Shown piece by piece: positions 32,253-40,937 of a DNA stretch of 43,439 nucleotides. The DNA comes from DASZJY01 sp036260255. Its GTDB lineage: Bacteria; Actinomycetota; Acidimicrobiia; Acidimicrobiales; AC-14. The first letter of the stretch is position 1. Every line of letters starts with the position of its first letter. A program made the translations under genes and the position numbers. Below the pieces are notes generated by a model, which was given only the letters and a program-made list of their open reading frames with translations, made no database searches and was not told where the DNA came from. The DNA lies in the NCBI GenBank assembly GCA_036260255.1, contig DATAAF010000015.1, positions 1 through 43,439 of the forward strand. Direction: 5' to 3'.

Positions 32253-33031
32253 CGGCCGGGCGACTGGCTGGCGGCCTGGCGGCGCTCGCCGTCGTCCTGG
32301 TCTCCGGCGGGGCGCCGGCGCCGGGCGCGCCTCCGATCCCGCCCTTCCGGGCGCCGGTCGTCGACGCCGCCGGCGTCGTGCCCGACAACGTCGAGCAGTC
32401 CGTCAACGCCGAGCTGGTCGACTACCAGCGGCGGTCGGGCAACCAGGTGGCCGTTGCCGTGGTGCGCACTACCGACGACACCAGCATCGAGGACTACTCC
32501 ATCGACCTGGCCCGCGAGTGGGGCGTGGGCGAGGAGGGCAAGGACAACGGCGTCGTCCTGGTGATCGCCTACGACGACCGACGGCTGCGGATCGAGGTGG
32601 GCCGGGGCCTGGAGGGAGACCTCACCGACCTGGAAGCAGGCCGCATCGTGCGCGACCGGATCGCTCCGCTGCTCCGCGCCGGCGACGTCGGTGGGGCGGT
32701 GCGCCAGGGGACGGCCGCCATACGGGGCGCCCTGGGCGACACCGAAGGCGGGGCGCTGCCCGAGCCACCGCCACGGGAGCCCGGCGAGTCGGCGCCGTGG
32801 TGGTTGTTCGCCCTCATCCCCTTCGGCCTGTTCGGGCTGGGGCTGTTCGGGCGGCGGCGTAGGGTGCTGCGCCGCCGCGGCTGGTTCGGCGGGTTCTGGG
32901 GCGTCCCCTACATAGGCGGCGGCTGGGGCGGCTGGGGCGGGCACTCCCGGAGCGGCGGCTTCGGCGGTGGCGGCTTCCGCGGCGGCGGCGGGGGCGGGTT
33001 CGGAGGAGGAGGGGCCAGTGGCTCGTGGTGA
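32249..33031 (+). CDS. TPM-domain membrane protein (YgcG-like)
   Basis: 260 aa. A signal peptide (about 1-25) precedes a TPM phosphatase-like domain: PVVDAAGVVPDNVEQSVNAE, NQVAVAVVRTTDD, EWGVGEEGKDNGVVLVIAYD, RRLRIEVGRGLEGDLTD. A transmembrane helix follows (WWLFALIPFGLFGLGLF), then a basic and Gly-rich tail (GGGFRGGGGGGFGGGG) ending SGSW. This is the classic YgcG layout. It is anchored in the membrane with the TPM domain outside. The start overlaps the lemA stop and the stop lies inside the next gene's start region, so the three are one operon. Confidence 0.9.
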   Translation: MTAGRLAGGLAALAVVLVSGGAPAPGAPPIPPFRAPVVDAAGVVPDNVEQSVNAELVDYQRRSGNQVAVAVVRTTDDTSIEDYSIDLAREWGVGEEGKDNGVVLVIAYDDRRLRIEVGRGLEGDLTDLEAGRIVRDRIAPLLRAGDVGGAVRQGTAAIRGALGDTEGGALPEPPPREPGESAPWWLFALIPFGLFGLGLFGRRRRVLRRRGWFGGFWGVPYIGGGWGGWGGHSRSGGFGGGGFRGGGGGGFGGGGASGSW

Positions 33032-33437
33032 CGCCCCGGCGCCGCTCAGCCGCCGGCAGCGGCGGATGGTGGAGCGTGCCGTCGACGAGGCCGAGAACAC
33101 CACCGGCCTGCAGTTCTGCGTCTACCTGGGCGACACCGAGGGAGACCCCCGGGCCCACGCCGAGACCCTCTTCGTCGAGGCGGGGCTGCACACCCGGCCG
33201 GCCGTCCTGCTCCTCGTCGCACCGAACCGGCGGCGGGTGGAGCTCGTCACCGCCCCCGAGGCCCGTTCGCGGGTCGACGACGACACCTGCGCGCTGGCCG
33301 TGGGCACGATGACCCGCCAGTTCGCCCGGGGCGACATCGCCGGCGGCCTCGTCGCCGGCCTCGACCTCCTCGCCGCCGCCGCCGGCGCCGCGCCCACCCC
33401 TCCGGGCGGGGAGGAGCTGCCCGACCTGCTGGGCTAG
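33018..33437 (+). CDS. DUF5130/TPM-like protein
   Basis: 139 aa. A second, soluble TPM-type domain: LSRRQRRMVERAVDEAENTT, then GLQFCVYLGD, then RRVELVTAPEARSRVDDDTC, then MTRQFARGDIAGGLVAGLDL. No signal peptide or helix, so it is cytosolic. The GTG start at 33018 lies within the end of the preceding gene (14-nt overlap) behind a GGAGGAGGAGGGG ribosome-binding site. Probably works with LemA and the membrane TPM protein. Function unknown. Confidence 0.85.
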   Translation: MARGDAPAPLSRRQRRMVERAVDEAENTTGLQFCVYLGDTEGDPRAHAETLFVEAGLHTRPAVLLLVAPNRRRVELVTAPEARSRVDDDTCALAVGTMTRQFARGDIAGGLVAGLDLLAAAAGAAPTPPGGEELPDLLG

Positions 33438-33480
33438 GAGCGGGGAACCGCCGCCGCCTTCGGAGCGTCGAAATGGGCAC

Positions 33481-34449
33481 ATGAAGCGTCCTGTTCCGCT
33501 CATCCTCCTCGCCGTGCTCCCGCTGATGGTCGGGTGCGTGTTCGAGTCCCAGACCCTCGAATCGGGCCGGGAGCAGATCCGCGCCATGAGGAAGGACCCC
33601 GTCCTTAACTACCGCGTCCCGGGGACGACCCTCCGCAACCAGGAGGAGCACGCCGCCGCCGAGGAGCCGTTCGGCGGTGGCGTCAGCCCTAGCTTCATCC
33701 GCCAACGCTTCGAGATGCCCGCCGAGCCGGGCGACGCGGTGGCGGCGTACCGCGCCGCCGCCGAGAGGAGCGGCTGGGCGTTCGTCGCCGACGGATGCTC
33801 CCGTGTGGAGCGGGCGACGGCCGTCGTGCTCGCCAAGCGGTACGAAGAGTTCGGCGCGACGCTGGTCGTGCGGGCCCAGCTCGACCGCGACGAGAGGTTC
33901 CGCGCCGAGTACCCGGCGCTCGCCCCTCGGGGCCTCGAGGTCAGCGTCGAGGCGGGCGAGCCCGGTCTCTACGCCCTCCCTGTCGACGCCGGTCTCCACC
34001 GCAACGACGTGCAGTGCCTGCGGGGCGTCGACCTCTCCGCCCCCGAGCTGCAGGCGCCGGGCCCGCCGTCGTTGAGCATCGGGGAGCTGTGCGCCCGGAT
34101 CCCCCTCGGGCAGGCCAAGGCGCTCGCCCCGGAGATCGAAGGGGCACAGCTCGAGCCGCTGCCCGAGGAGTGCTGGCTGGCGGACGCCTCTGGTTACCCC
34201 ATCTTCATCGTCAAGCATGCTCGCCAGCCCCTCGCCTACTACCAGGACCGACGGCTCGAGGCACCGGGACCGAGCGACGCGTTCGTCTTCTCGGCCGGCG
34301 GAAAGAAGGATCCCGACTTCGGCCGGTCGGTCTGGGTCGCGGCCCCCGGGGGACCTTTGACCGTCGCGCTGGGCGGTATGCGCGTCCGGTCGGGCGAGAC
34401 GGACGACCGCCTCCTTCTGGCCGCCGCGCGCCTGGCGGCGGCTTCCTGA
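33481..34449 (+). CDS. Hypothetical lipoprotein
   Basis: 322 aa. The signal peptide MKRPVPLILLAVLPLMVGC has a lipobox (LMVGC), so it is probably lipid-anchored. The rest is a mixed alpha/beta protein with no motif I recognise. It contains two repeated-looking segments (FIRQRFEMPAEPGDAVAAYR and later FIVKHARQPLAYYQ). It is 43 bp downstream of the TPM-like gene on the same strand and may belong to that operon. I cannot assign a function. Confidence 0.7.
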   Translation: MKRPVPLILLAVLPLMVGCVFESQTLESGREQIRAMRKDPVLNYRVPGTTLRNQEEHAAAEEPFGGGVSPSFIRQRFEMPAEPGDAVAAYRAAAERSGWAFVADGCSRVERATAVVLAKRYEEFGATLVVRAQLDRDERFRAEYPALAPRGLEVSVEAGEPGLYALPVDAGLHRNDVQCLRGVDLSAPELQAPGPPSLSIGELCARIPLGQAKALAPEIEGAQLEPLPEECWLADASGYPIFIVKHARQPLAYYQDRRLEAPGPSDAFVFSAGGKKDPDFGRSVWVAAPGGPLTVALGGMRVRSGETDDRLLLAAARLAAAS

Positions 34450-34512
34450 GGGGTCGCACCGTGCCCGGCGGAGGCGGGAACCGGCGGGTGGCGTCGTGCG
34501 TTGTGACGGGCA

Positions 34513-34613
34513 GGGACGAGGGTTCCGCCGCCCATCGTCCCTAGAGCGCTCTCGGGTTCCCGCCGCCCAGGAGCGCTCCGAGGATGGGTGTCCCGGTTCC
34601 GGGCCCCATCCTC
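34513..34613. terminator. Structured region and strong hairpin between convergent genes
   Basis: A strong hairpin at 34580-34613 pairs GAGGATGGG with CCCATCCTC (9 bp), and inside it CCCGG pairs with CCGGG around TT. It is palindromic and so can act from both sides. Just upstream are GGGACGA...TCGTCCC (34513-34541), a repeat of GGGTTCC(C)GCCGCCCA near 34520 and 34554, and the 10-bp palindrome GGAGCGCTCC near 34569-34578. It lies between the lipoprotein and the sigma-factor genes, which end towards each other. Confidence 0.55.
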
Positions 34614-34637
34614 GTCGCGTACCGGCTTGCTCGGCAG

Positions 34638-35849
34638 TCATACAAGTCCGGCGCGACGCTCCTCGAGCAGCCGGCGCTCGACCGCGTTGGTCGTCCGGGC
34701 GAGGGCGGCGTCGTAGGCGGCGGCCGCCTCTTCGTCCCGACCCAGGCGGTGGAGCAGGTCGGCCCGGGTAGCGTGGAACAGGTGGTAGTCGTCGAGGCCG
34801 AGGTCGTCGACGATGGCGAGCGCCGGCCCGGGCCCCTCGACCTCGGCGACCGCGATGGCGCGGTTCAGGCGCACGACCGGCGTCGGGGTGAAGGCCAGCA
34901 GCTGGTCGTAGAGCCGGACGATCTGTCGCCAGTCGGTGTCCGCCGCGGTGGCGGCGTCGGAGTGGACGGCGCTGATCGCGGCCTGGATCTGGTAGGGCCC
35001 GGGGGCGTTGTGGCGGAGGCACTTGCGCACGAGCGCCTGGCCCTCGACGACGAGGGCCCGGTCCCAGCGTGAGCGGTCCTGGTCGGCGAGACGCACGATT
35101 GAACCGTCGGGCGCAGTGCGGGCGGGGCGGCGTGCCTCGGTGAGCAGGAGGAGGGCCAGGAGGCCGAGCACCTCGGGCTCGTCGGGCATGAGCTCGGCGA
35201 GGAGGCGAGCCAGGCGGATGGCCTCGGCGCAGAGCTCGGACCGGATGAGGTCGTCGCCCGCGGTGGCGACGTACCCCTCGTTGAAGACGAGGTAGACCAC
35301 CGCCAGCACCGGCGGGAGCCGGTCGGGCAGCTCGGCGGCGCCCGGCACCCGGTAGGGGATCTTGGCGGCGCGGATCTTGTTCTTGGCCCGCACGAGCCGC
35401 TGGGCCATCGTCGTCTCGGAGACGAGGAACGCCCGTGCGATCTCGGCCGTCTGCAGCCCGGCGATGAGCCGCAGCGTGAGCGCCACCTGGGCGTTGGTGG
35501 CCAGGGCCGGGTGGCAGCAGGTGAAGATCAGCCGGAGGCGGTCGTCGTGCACTGGTCCTACCTCGGTGGGTTCGTCGCCGCCGTGCAGGAGGGCGGCCTG
35601 GCCGTGGCGCCGGTCCCTCGAGGACTCCCGCCGCATGCGGTCGATGGCCCGGTTCCGCGCGGTGGTGATGATCCAGCCCGCGGGGCTCGGTGGCACGCCG
35701 GTCGCCGGCCACCGCTCGAGGGCGACGACGAAGGCCTCCTGGACCGCCTCTTCGGCGATGTCGATGTCGCCGAAGAGGCGGACCAGCGTTGCCACGGCTC
35801 GCCCCGACTCCTGGCGGAAGGCCCGTTCGATCTCCGATCGGCCCGACAT
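34638..35849 (-). CDS. ECF42-type RNA polymerase sigma factor with DUF6596 tail
   Basis: 403 aa. Region 2 begins SEIERAFRQESGRAVATLVR and ends WIITTARNRAIDRMRRESSR. Region 4 is LTLRLIAGLQTAEIARAFL followed by SETTMAQRLVRAKNKIR. The C-terminal half is the SnoaL/TPR-like extension of ECF41/42-type factors, with CHPALATNAQVALT linking the parts and VYLVFNEGYVATAGDDLIR typical of the DUF6596 group. It is preceded by a YCII-family gene 13 nt upstream, the standard partner of ECF42. It probably drives a stress or small-molecule-responsive regulon, with regulation through the C-terminal domain (family knowledge). Confidence 0.9.
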   Translation of the reverse strand: MSGRSEIERAFRQESGRAVATLVRLFGDIDIAEEAVQEAFVVALERWPATGVPPSPAGWIITTARNRAIDRMRRESSRDRRHGQAALLHGGDEPTEVGPVHDDRLRLIFTCCHPALATNAQVALTLRLIAGLQTAEIARAFLVSETTMAQRLVRAKNKIRAAKIPYRVPGAAELPDRLPPVLAVVYLVFNEGYVATAGDDLIRSELCAEAIRLARLLAELMPDEPEVLGLLALLLLTEARRPARTAPDGSIVRLADQDRSRWDRALVVEGQALVRKCLRHNAPGPYQIQAAISAVHSDAATAADTDWRQIVRLYDQLLAFTPTPVVRLNRAIAVAEVEGPGPALAIVDDLGLDDYHLFHATRADLLHRLGRDEEAAAAYDAALARTTNAVERRLLEERRAGLV

Positions 35850-35862
35850 GGGGGCGGTGGGC

Positions 35863-36213
35863 TCAGCCGGCGTCGTCCTGGAAGGGACGCACCTCGACCG
35901 GGGCCTTGCAGGCGACCGTCGCCTCGGACGCCCATGCCAGGGCGGCGTCGAGGTCGGGGGCCTCGATGATCCAGAAGCCGCCGAGGTGCTCCTTGGCCTC
36001 GGCGAAGGGGCCGTCGGTCGTGAGGACGTTGCCGTCCTTCTCCCGCACCACCGTGGCCGTGGACGACGGGTGCAGCCCGCCGCCGAACACCCAGGCGCCC
36101 TCCGCCTTGATCCTCTCGTTGAGGGCGTCGACGTCCCTGTACGCCTGCTCGATCACCTCGGGCGAGGGCTCGGCGCTCTCGTCGATGTACACCGAAAGCA
36201 TGTACTGCGTCAT
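35863..36213 (-). CDS. YCII/DGPF-domain protein
   Basis: 116 aa, single YCII-like (DGPF) domain: MTQYMLSVYIDESAEPSPEV, then HPSSTATVV, then VLTTDGPFAEAKEHLGGFWI. The DGPFAEAKE motif marks the family found beside ECF42 sigma factors. A cytosolic partner of unknown biochemistry. The ATG at 36213 has GGAGAGG 5 nt upstream. First gene of the operon, followed by the sigma factor after a 13-bp gap. Confidence 0.9.
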   Translation of the reverse strand: MTQYMLSVYIDESAEPSPEVIEQAYRDVDALNERIKAEGAWVFGGGLHPSSTATVVREKDGNVLTTDGPFAEAKEHLGGFWIIEAPDLDAALAWASEATVACKAPVEVRPFQDDAG

Positions 36214-36231
36214 CTCGCCTCTCCTCTCTCG

Positions 36232-36250
36232 GGCCGGCGCCGTGCCGGCC
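36232..36250. promoter_or_regulatory. Perfect inverted repeat upstream of the YCII-sigma operon
   Basis: GGCCGGC (36232-36238), a 5-bp spacer, then GCCGGCC (36244-36250), centred about 28 bp upstream of the YCII start codon. It could be an operator or a 5'-UTR hairpin. At this GC content chance cannot be excluded. Confidence 0.35.
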
Positions 36251-36376
36251 TCTCGACACCTACACGAACGGGCGGCGCCGAAATCGACACGCCGGGAGAG
36301 AAATTCTGAGCGACCGGCGGTCCTTGCCAGATGACGGTCTACGTGGTGCTGTTTGTGCTGACCCCGGGCATGGCGG

Positions 36377-39244
36377 TCAGCTCGCCCCGACAGGATCGAC
36401 GGGTCGATGCAGGCGTCCGAGCCAGTCGAGGGCGACCACGGCCGCGTCGTCGATCGTGCGCGCCGCCCCGCTGGCGAGACGGCGGTTCCCCTCGGTGTCC
36501 CCGAGGACCTTCACCACCCGGGCGCGGATCTCGGCCAGGCGGACCGCCTCCTCGCCGTAGGTTGGGGCGACCGCGTCGCCCTGTACGGTCCCCAGCAGCT
36601 CGGCCGCCTCTGGGAGCGCTCCGATGCGCTCCAGGAGAACCGTCAGGTTGCGCAACGTGGTCAGCTGGTGCTTGAGCATGCTCTGTCGCCTCCAGTGCTC
36701 GATGACGGAGGTGAACGCGCCCAACGCCTCGTCCGGGTCCCCGGCCCGCGCCCTCAGCGAGCAGGCCGAGACGCGGGCCACCCCTCCGAGGTAGCGGTTC
36801 CCGACCGCGTCGGCGAGCGCGATCGCCCGGTCGAGGGCGGCCAATGCCCGAACCGGGTCGCGGTCGAGCACGACCTCGCCCTCGGCGTAGGCGAGCCACC
36901 CTCGATCCGACGGGGCCAGCTCACGCCGGTCGACCTCGGTCTCCAGCGCCCGCTCGGCCGCGTCCAGGCGGCCGGCGTACGCGGACGGCAGCGCCAGCCC
37001 GACGGCGCTGGCGACGAGGCAGTGCGGGTCGGCGCTCTGGCGGCCGGCGGCCAGCGCCTCGCCGGCGGCGGCCACCGACGCCTCCAGGCGGCCCTCGTAC
37101 AGATGGACGTCGGCGAGCACCTCGAGGGGGTAGACCCGTTCGGGTGCGGTCCCGGCCGCGGCGATCCCTCGCTCGGCCAGCTGCCGTGCCCGGCCGAGAT
37201 GCCCGGTGTTGACGGCCCGTTGGGCGGCAGACGCCAGCACCGCGGCGGCAACGTTCCCAGGCACCGAGTCGAGCGACCCGGCGGCAAGGGCGGTGGCCCA
37301 GCCCAACGGCTCGTCGCGGAGGCGAGACTGGGCGAAGAGGTGCAGGGCGGACGAGACCCGGGCTGCCAGCGCCAGGTCCCGGGTTCGGCTCCACTGGTGC
37401 GCGGCCCGGAGCTCGTCGACCACGCCCTGGAGACGACCGTGGGCGCCACCTTCGTCCGGCGTGCGGAGCTTCCGGTCGGCGGAGGCGGCCACCTCGGCGA
37501 AGTGCTCGGCGTGGCGCCGGCGGAGGACGTCTTCCTTCCCCGAGACCGCCAGTCGCTGGGCGGCCTGCGCCCGGATGGTGGCGAGCATGCCGAACCGAGC
37601 GCGGGGCTCGTCGGGATGGGCGACGACGAGCGATCGCTCGGCCAGCCGGCACAGAGCCTCGAGCACGTCGGACCGGCCGGTGACGGCCGCGATGTCGGTC
37701 GCGTCGGCGGTGCCGACGAACACCGAGAGGTCCGCGAACAGCGCTCGGTCGTCGGCGCTCGATAGCGCTTCGGACCATTCCACCAGACCGGCCAGCGTGC
37801 GGTGTCGGGCCGCCACCGCTCCTCGCTCGAAGCGGAGGCCCCCGAGATGGCTGTCGAGCCAGTCCGCCAGCTGGGAAAGGGGAAGGGTCGCAGCCCGGGC
37901 GGCCGCCATCTCGATGGCGAGGGGCAGCCCGTCCAACCGGGCGACGATCCGATCGGCGGCGACGAGCGTCTCGTCGGAGAGCTCGAGGTCGGGTCGGACG
38001 GCGAGCGCCCGTTCGACGAACAGCTGGCGAGCGGGCGAGCTCGGCGCCTCGAGGGGAAGGGTCACGACCGGCCACACCCGTTCGCCGGCCGCGCCCAACC
38101 TCTCTCGGCTGGTCGCCAGCACTCGCACGCCCTCACCTCCCGTCACGAGGGCCTCGGCGACCGAGGCCGCTTCGTCGAGGACGTGCTCGCAGTTGTCGAG
38201 CACGACGAGCAGGTCGAGCGTGCCGGCGCGCCTCAGGGTGGCCCCGACCGATCCGCCCTCCACGGACAGCCCGAGCGCGTCGACGACGGCAGCACCGACT
38301 GCTTCTCCGTTCTCGACGCGTGCGAGCTCGACGAGCCGGGCGCCCCATTCGTGCTTCGACGCGGCCCGAGTGGCGACCTCCAGCGCCAACCTCGTCTTTC
38401 CGACACCTCCGGGCCCGGTGAGGGTGACGAGCCGGGAGCCGCCCACCATCCGGTCGATCGCCACCAGGTCGCCCTCCCGGCCCACCAGCGACGACGCCGG
38501 TGTCGGGAGCCGCCGGGGAGCGGGAGCGGGCGCCTCCTGGGCCAGGGCGGCCGCTTCAGCCCGGCGGAGGCGGTCAGACGGCTCCAGCCCGCTGTGGGCC
38601 AGAGTGGCGGCGGCGCGCTGGTACGCCCGGAGCGCTTCGGGCGCCCGGTGAGCGGCCGTGAGCGCCTCCACGAGCACAGCCCACGCCCCTTCGCGCAAGG
38701 GGTGCTCGACGACAAGCTCTTCGGCCGCCGCCGCCGCCTCTGCCGCACGCCCGGCCGCGGCCAGGGCCGCGGCTCGGGCCTCCCGTGCCGCGTAGCGCAG
38801 CTCTTCCAAGCGAATGGCGGCCCCTCGGAGGTGCTCCTCGTCGGCGAGGTCCCCGAACGCCGGTCCGCGCCACAAGTCGAGCGCTCGCTGTATGACGTCG
38901 GCGCGGCGTGCGGGCGCCTGCGAGCGCGCCTCGTCGACCAATCGCTCGAACTGCTCGCTGTCGAGCGCTCCGGGAGGAACGACGAGGGCGTACCCCCCGG
39001 GGCGGAGAGCGACGGCGTCGCCGAGGAGGTGGCGCAGTCGCGAGACGTACGTTCGCAGGGTCGTGCTGGCCGTGCGGGGCGGCGCGTCTTGCCAGAGGGC
39101 GTCGACGAGGCGATCGGCGCTCACCGTCTCACCGGCGTGGGCGGCCAGCACGGCCAGGACAAGGCGCTGGTTCCGGCTACCGATCGCGACCGCCGAGCCG
39201 CTGCCGTCGAACGCGTCCACCGGTCCGAGCACCCTCACTCGCAC
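36377..39244 (-). CDS. SARP/AfsR-type transcriptional regulator with STAND ATPase
   Basis: About 955 aa. The N-terminal winged-helix (OmpR-like) domain begins VRVLGPVDAFDGSG and includes LRTYVSRLRHLLGDAV. The BTAD helical domain follows (about 95-240). The NB-ARC/STAND ATPase has GPGGVGKT at 277-284 and a Walker B-like LLVVLDNCEH. The C-terminal half is TPR-like helices. This is the AfsR/RedD-type regulator layout that binds direct repeats near its target promoters. The GTG at 39244 matches the family start; other in-frame GTGs are at 39238 and 39232. It is divergent from the TPR-protein gene, with 11-bp-period repeats between them. Confidence 0.88.
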   Translation of the reverse strand: MRVRVLGPVDAFDGSGSAVAIGSRNQRLVLAVLAAHAGETVSADRLVDALWQDAPPRTASTTLRTYVSRLRHLLGDAVALRPGGYALVVPPGALDSEQFERLVDEARSQAPARRADVIQRALDLWRGPAFGDLADEEHLRGAAIRLEELRYAAREARAAALAAAGRAAEAAAAAEELVVEHPLREGAWAVLVEALTAAHRAPEALRAYQRAAATLAHSGLEPSDRLRRAEAAALAQEAPAPAPRRLPTPASSLVGREGDLVAIDRMVGGSRLVTLTGPGGVGKTRLALEVATRAASKHEWGARLVELARVENGEAVGAAVVDALGLSVEGGSVGATLRRAGTLDLLVVLDNCEHVLDEAASVAEALVTGGEGVRVLATSRERLGAAGERVWPVVTLPLEAPSSPARQLFVERALAVRPDLELSDETLVAADRIVARLDGLPLAIEMAAARAATLPLSQLADWLDSHLGGLRFERGAVAARHRTLAGLVEWSEALSSADDRALFADLSVFVGTADATDIAAVTGRSDVLEALCRLAERSLVVAHPDEPRARFGMLATIRAQAAQRLAVSGKEDVLRRRHAEHFAEVAASADRKLRTPDEGGAHGRLQGVVDELRAAHQWSRTRDLALAARVSSALHLFAQSRLRDEPLGWATALAAGSLDSVPGNVAAAVLASAAQRAVNTGHLGRARQLAERGIAAAGTAPERVYPLEVLADVHLYEGRLEASVAAAGEALAAGRQSADPHCLVASAVGLALPSAYAGRLDAAERALETEVDRRELAPSDRGWLAYAEGEVVLDRDPVRALAALDRAIALADAVGNRYLGGVARVSACSLRARAGDPDEALGAFTSVIEHWRRQSMLKHQLTTLRNLTVLLERIGALPEAAELLGTVQGDAVAPTYGEEAVRLAEIRARVVKVLGDTEGNRRLASGAARTIDDAAVVALDWLGRLHRPVDPVGAS

Positions 39245-39275
39245 TCGTTCGATGGTACGGCGGCAGCGCCGCAAC

Positions 39276-39296
39276 GGGCTGCGACGGGGCTGCGAC
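39276..39296. promoter_or_regulatory. SARP-like direct repeats, 11-bp period
   Basis: GGGCTGCGAC at 39276-39285 and again at 39287-39296, period exactly 11 bp. Known SARPs bind heptameric direct repeats with an 11-bp pitch upstream of the -10. The pair lies 32 bp from the SARP-gene start and about 120 bp from the divergent TPR gene, so it may be its own binding site. Confidence 0.45.
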
Positions 39297-39417
39297 TGCC
39301 GCGCAATGCCGGAGGCGGAGACTCCGGTCATGACGACGATGACCAGAGCCGATGACCGGCCGAGCAGGGGGGTGGCCCTCATGTGCGGTCTGCCACCGAC
39401 CAACGAGGAGGAAACCG

Positions 39418-40833
39418 ATGACCAGCAAGAACACGAACCGGGATCGTTCCGGCCTGCCACTCACGGCCTCGCGTCGCGAATCGGCTGAACGCTACGACGC
39501 CGCCGTCGAATCGCTCCTTCGCTTCGGGGACGACGTCGTCGACGCCTGGGAGGCGACCATCGTCGATGACCCGGGTTTCGCCATGGGGCACATCGGACGG
39601 GCCTACCTCCGGTGCCTCTCGTCGGAGGGCCCCGATGCCGCTGACGCCCGTGCGATCCTCGACCAGGTCGGCGACGGCGCGGGTCTCACGGACCGCGAGC
39701 GCCGCCATCTCGGCGCCGCGCGCGCGTACGCCGAAGGCGAGCTTCACGGCGCCGCCGAACAGCTCTCGCTCCTGTCGGTGGCGTATCCCCGTGATGCCCT
39801 CGCGCTCGTCGTTGGCCACCAGCTCGACTTCTATTGCGGCGACGCTTCGGGCCTGCGGGACCGCATCGGGCGGGCGCTCCTCTGCTGGGACAGGCAGGAG
39901 CCGTGGTTCGGCTTCCTGCTCGGCATGCACGCATTCGGCTTGGAGGAGTGCGGCTTGTACCCGAAGGCAGAGAACGCCGGCATGCGTGCGCTCGAGATGG
40001 AGCCGCGCGACGTCTGGGCGCACCACGCCGTACTGCACGTCCACGAGATGGAGGGGAGGTTCAGCGCCGGGCTCCGATTCGCCGAGGAGCGCCGGGCGTA
40101 CTGGGAAGGGGGGAACTTCTTCGTGCCCCACAACGCCTGGCACAAGGCGCTGTTCCACCTCGAAAAGGACAACACGTCCGCCGCCCTGGAGATTTACGAC
40201 CGGGTCATCCACAACGCCGACTCGACGAACGTCGCCCTCGAGATGCTCGACGCCGCCGCCCTCCTGTGGCGCCTCCACCTGGGCGATGCGGAAGTCGGTG
40301 GGCGGTGGGGCCCCTTGGCGGACGCGTGGGCGGAGAAGATGGCGGAGCCTCCCTGGTACGTCTTCAACGACATGCACGCCTCGATGTCTTTCGTGGGTGC
40401 CGGGCGCCTCGCCGATGCGCGCGCTGTCGTCGACCGGCTGGAGGCCTACGTCAAGGGCGAGATGCGCCGGTCCCTGTCGAACGTCGCGATGACGGCCGAG
40501 GTCGGCCTGCCCGTGTGCTCGGCCATCCTTGCCTTCGGGGAACGGCGCTACGGGGATGTCGTCCGGCTGCTCCACCCGATCCGCAAGATCGTGTACCGCT
40601 TCGGGGGGAGCCACGCTCAGCGGGACGCCGTCGCTCGAACGCTGCTCGAAGCCGCCATTCGCGACGGCGACACCACGCTTGCCACCGCGCTCGTGTCGGA
40701 GCGACTGGCGATCAAGGACACGAGCCCGTTCAACTGGCTCCAGCTGGCGCGGCTGCGCCGAGCCGAGGCCGACCTGGCCGGCGCCGAGGGGGCGGAGAGC
40801 ACCGCCACCGACCTCCGTGCCCGAGCTGCATAG
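39418..40833 (+). CDS. TTC38-like TPR protein
   Basis: 471 aa, all-helical repeat protein related to the tetratricopeptide-repeat protein 38 family: RYDAAVESLLRFGDDVVDAW, DARAILDQVGDGAGLTDRER, then AHHAVLHVHEMEGRFSAGLR and FVPHNAWHKALFHLE with conserved His residues. ATG at 39418 with GAGGAGG 6 nt upstream. No signal peptide; cytosolic. Enzymatic activity is uncertain for this family. It is divergent from the SARP-type regulator, which may control it. Confidence 0.8.
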   Translation: MTSKNTNRDRSGLPLTASRRESAERYDAAVESLLRFGDDVVDAWEATIVDDPGFAMGHIGRAYLRCLSSEGPDAADARAILDQVGDGAGLTDRERRHLGAARAYAEGELHGAAEQLSLLSVAYPRDALALVVGHQLDFYCGDASGLRDRIGRALLCWDRQEPWFGFLLGMHAFGLEECGLYPKAENAGMRALEMEPRDVWAHHAVLHVHEMEGRFSAGLRFAEERRAYWEGGNFFVPHNAWHKALFHLEKDNTSAALEIYDRVIHNADSTNVALEMLDAAALLWRLHLGDAEVGGRWGPLADAWAEKMAEPPWYVFNDMHASMSFVGAGRLADARAVVDRLEAYVKGEMRRSLSNVAMTAEVGLPVCSAILAFGERRYGDVVRLLHPIRKIVYRFGGSHAQRDAVARTLLEAAIRDGDTTLATALVSERLAIKDTSPFNWLQLARLRRAEADLAGAEGAESTATDLRARAA

Positions 40834-40937
40834 TCGTCCTCGACACCCCGACGAGCCAGGGCCGGCAGGCGTAGGACAGCACGGCTCGCGTCACGTCACG
40901 AGGTCGTGGCGCCGTACACTGGAAGGGAGAGGGCGAG

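Noticed and set aside
32880..33020. GGCGGC-rich repeat tract
   Set aside because: It encodes the Gly-rich tail of the TPM protein, so it is coding low complexity and not a separate repeat element.
33247..35712. An 821-codon minus-strand open frame
   Set aside because: It is a shadow of the lipoprotein and sigma-factor genes, with low-complexity Arg/Gly/Pro composition.
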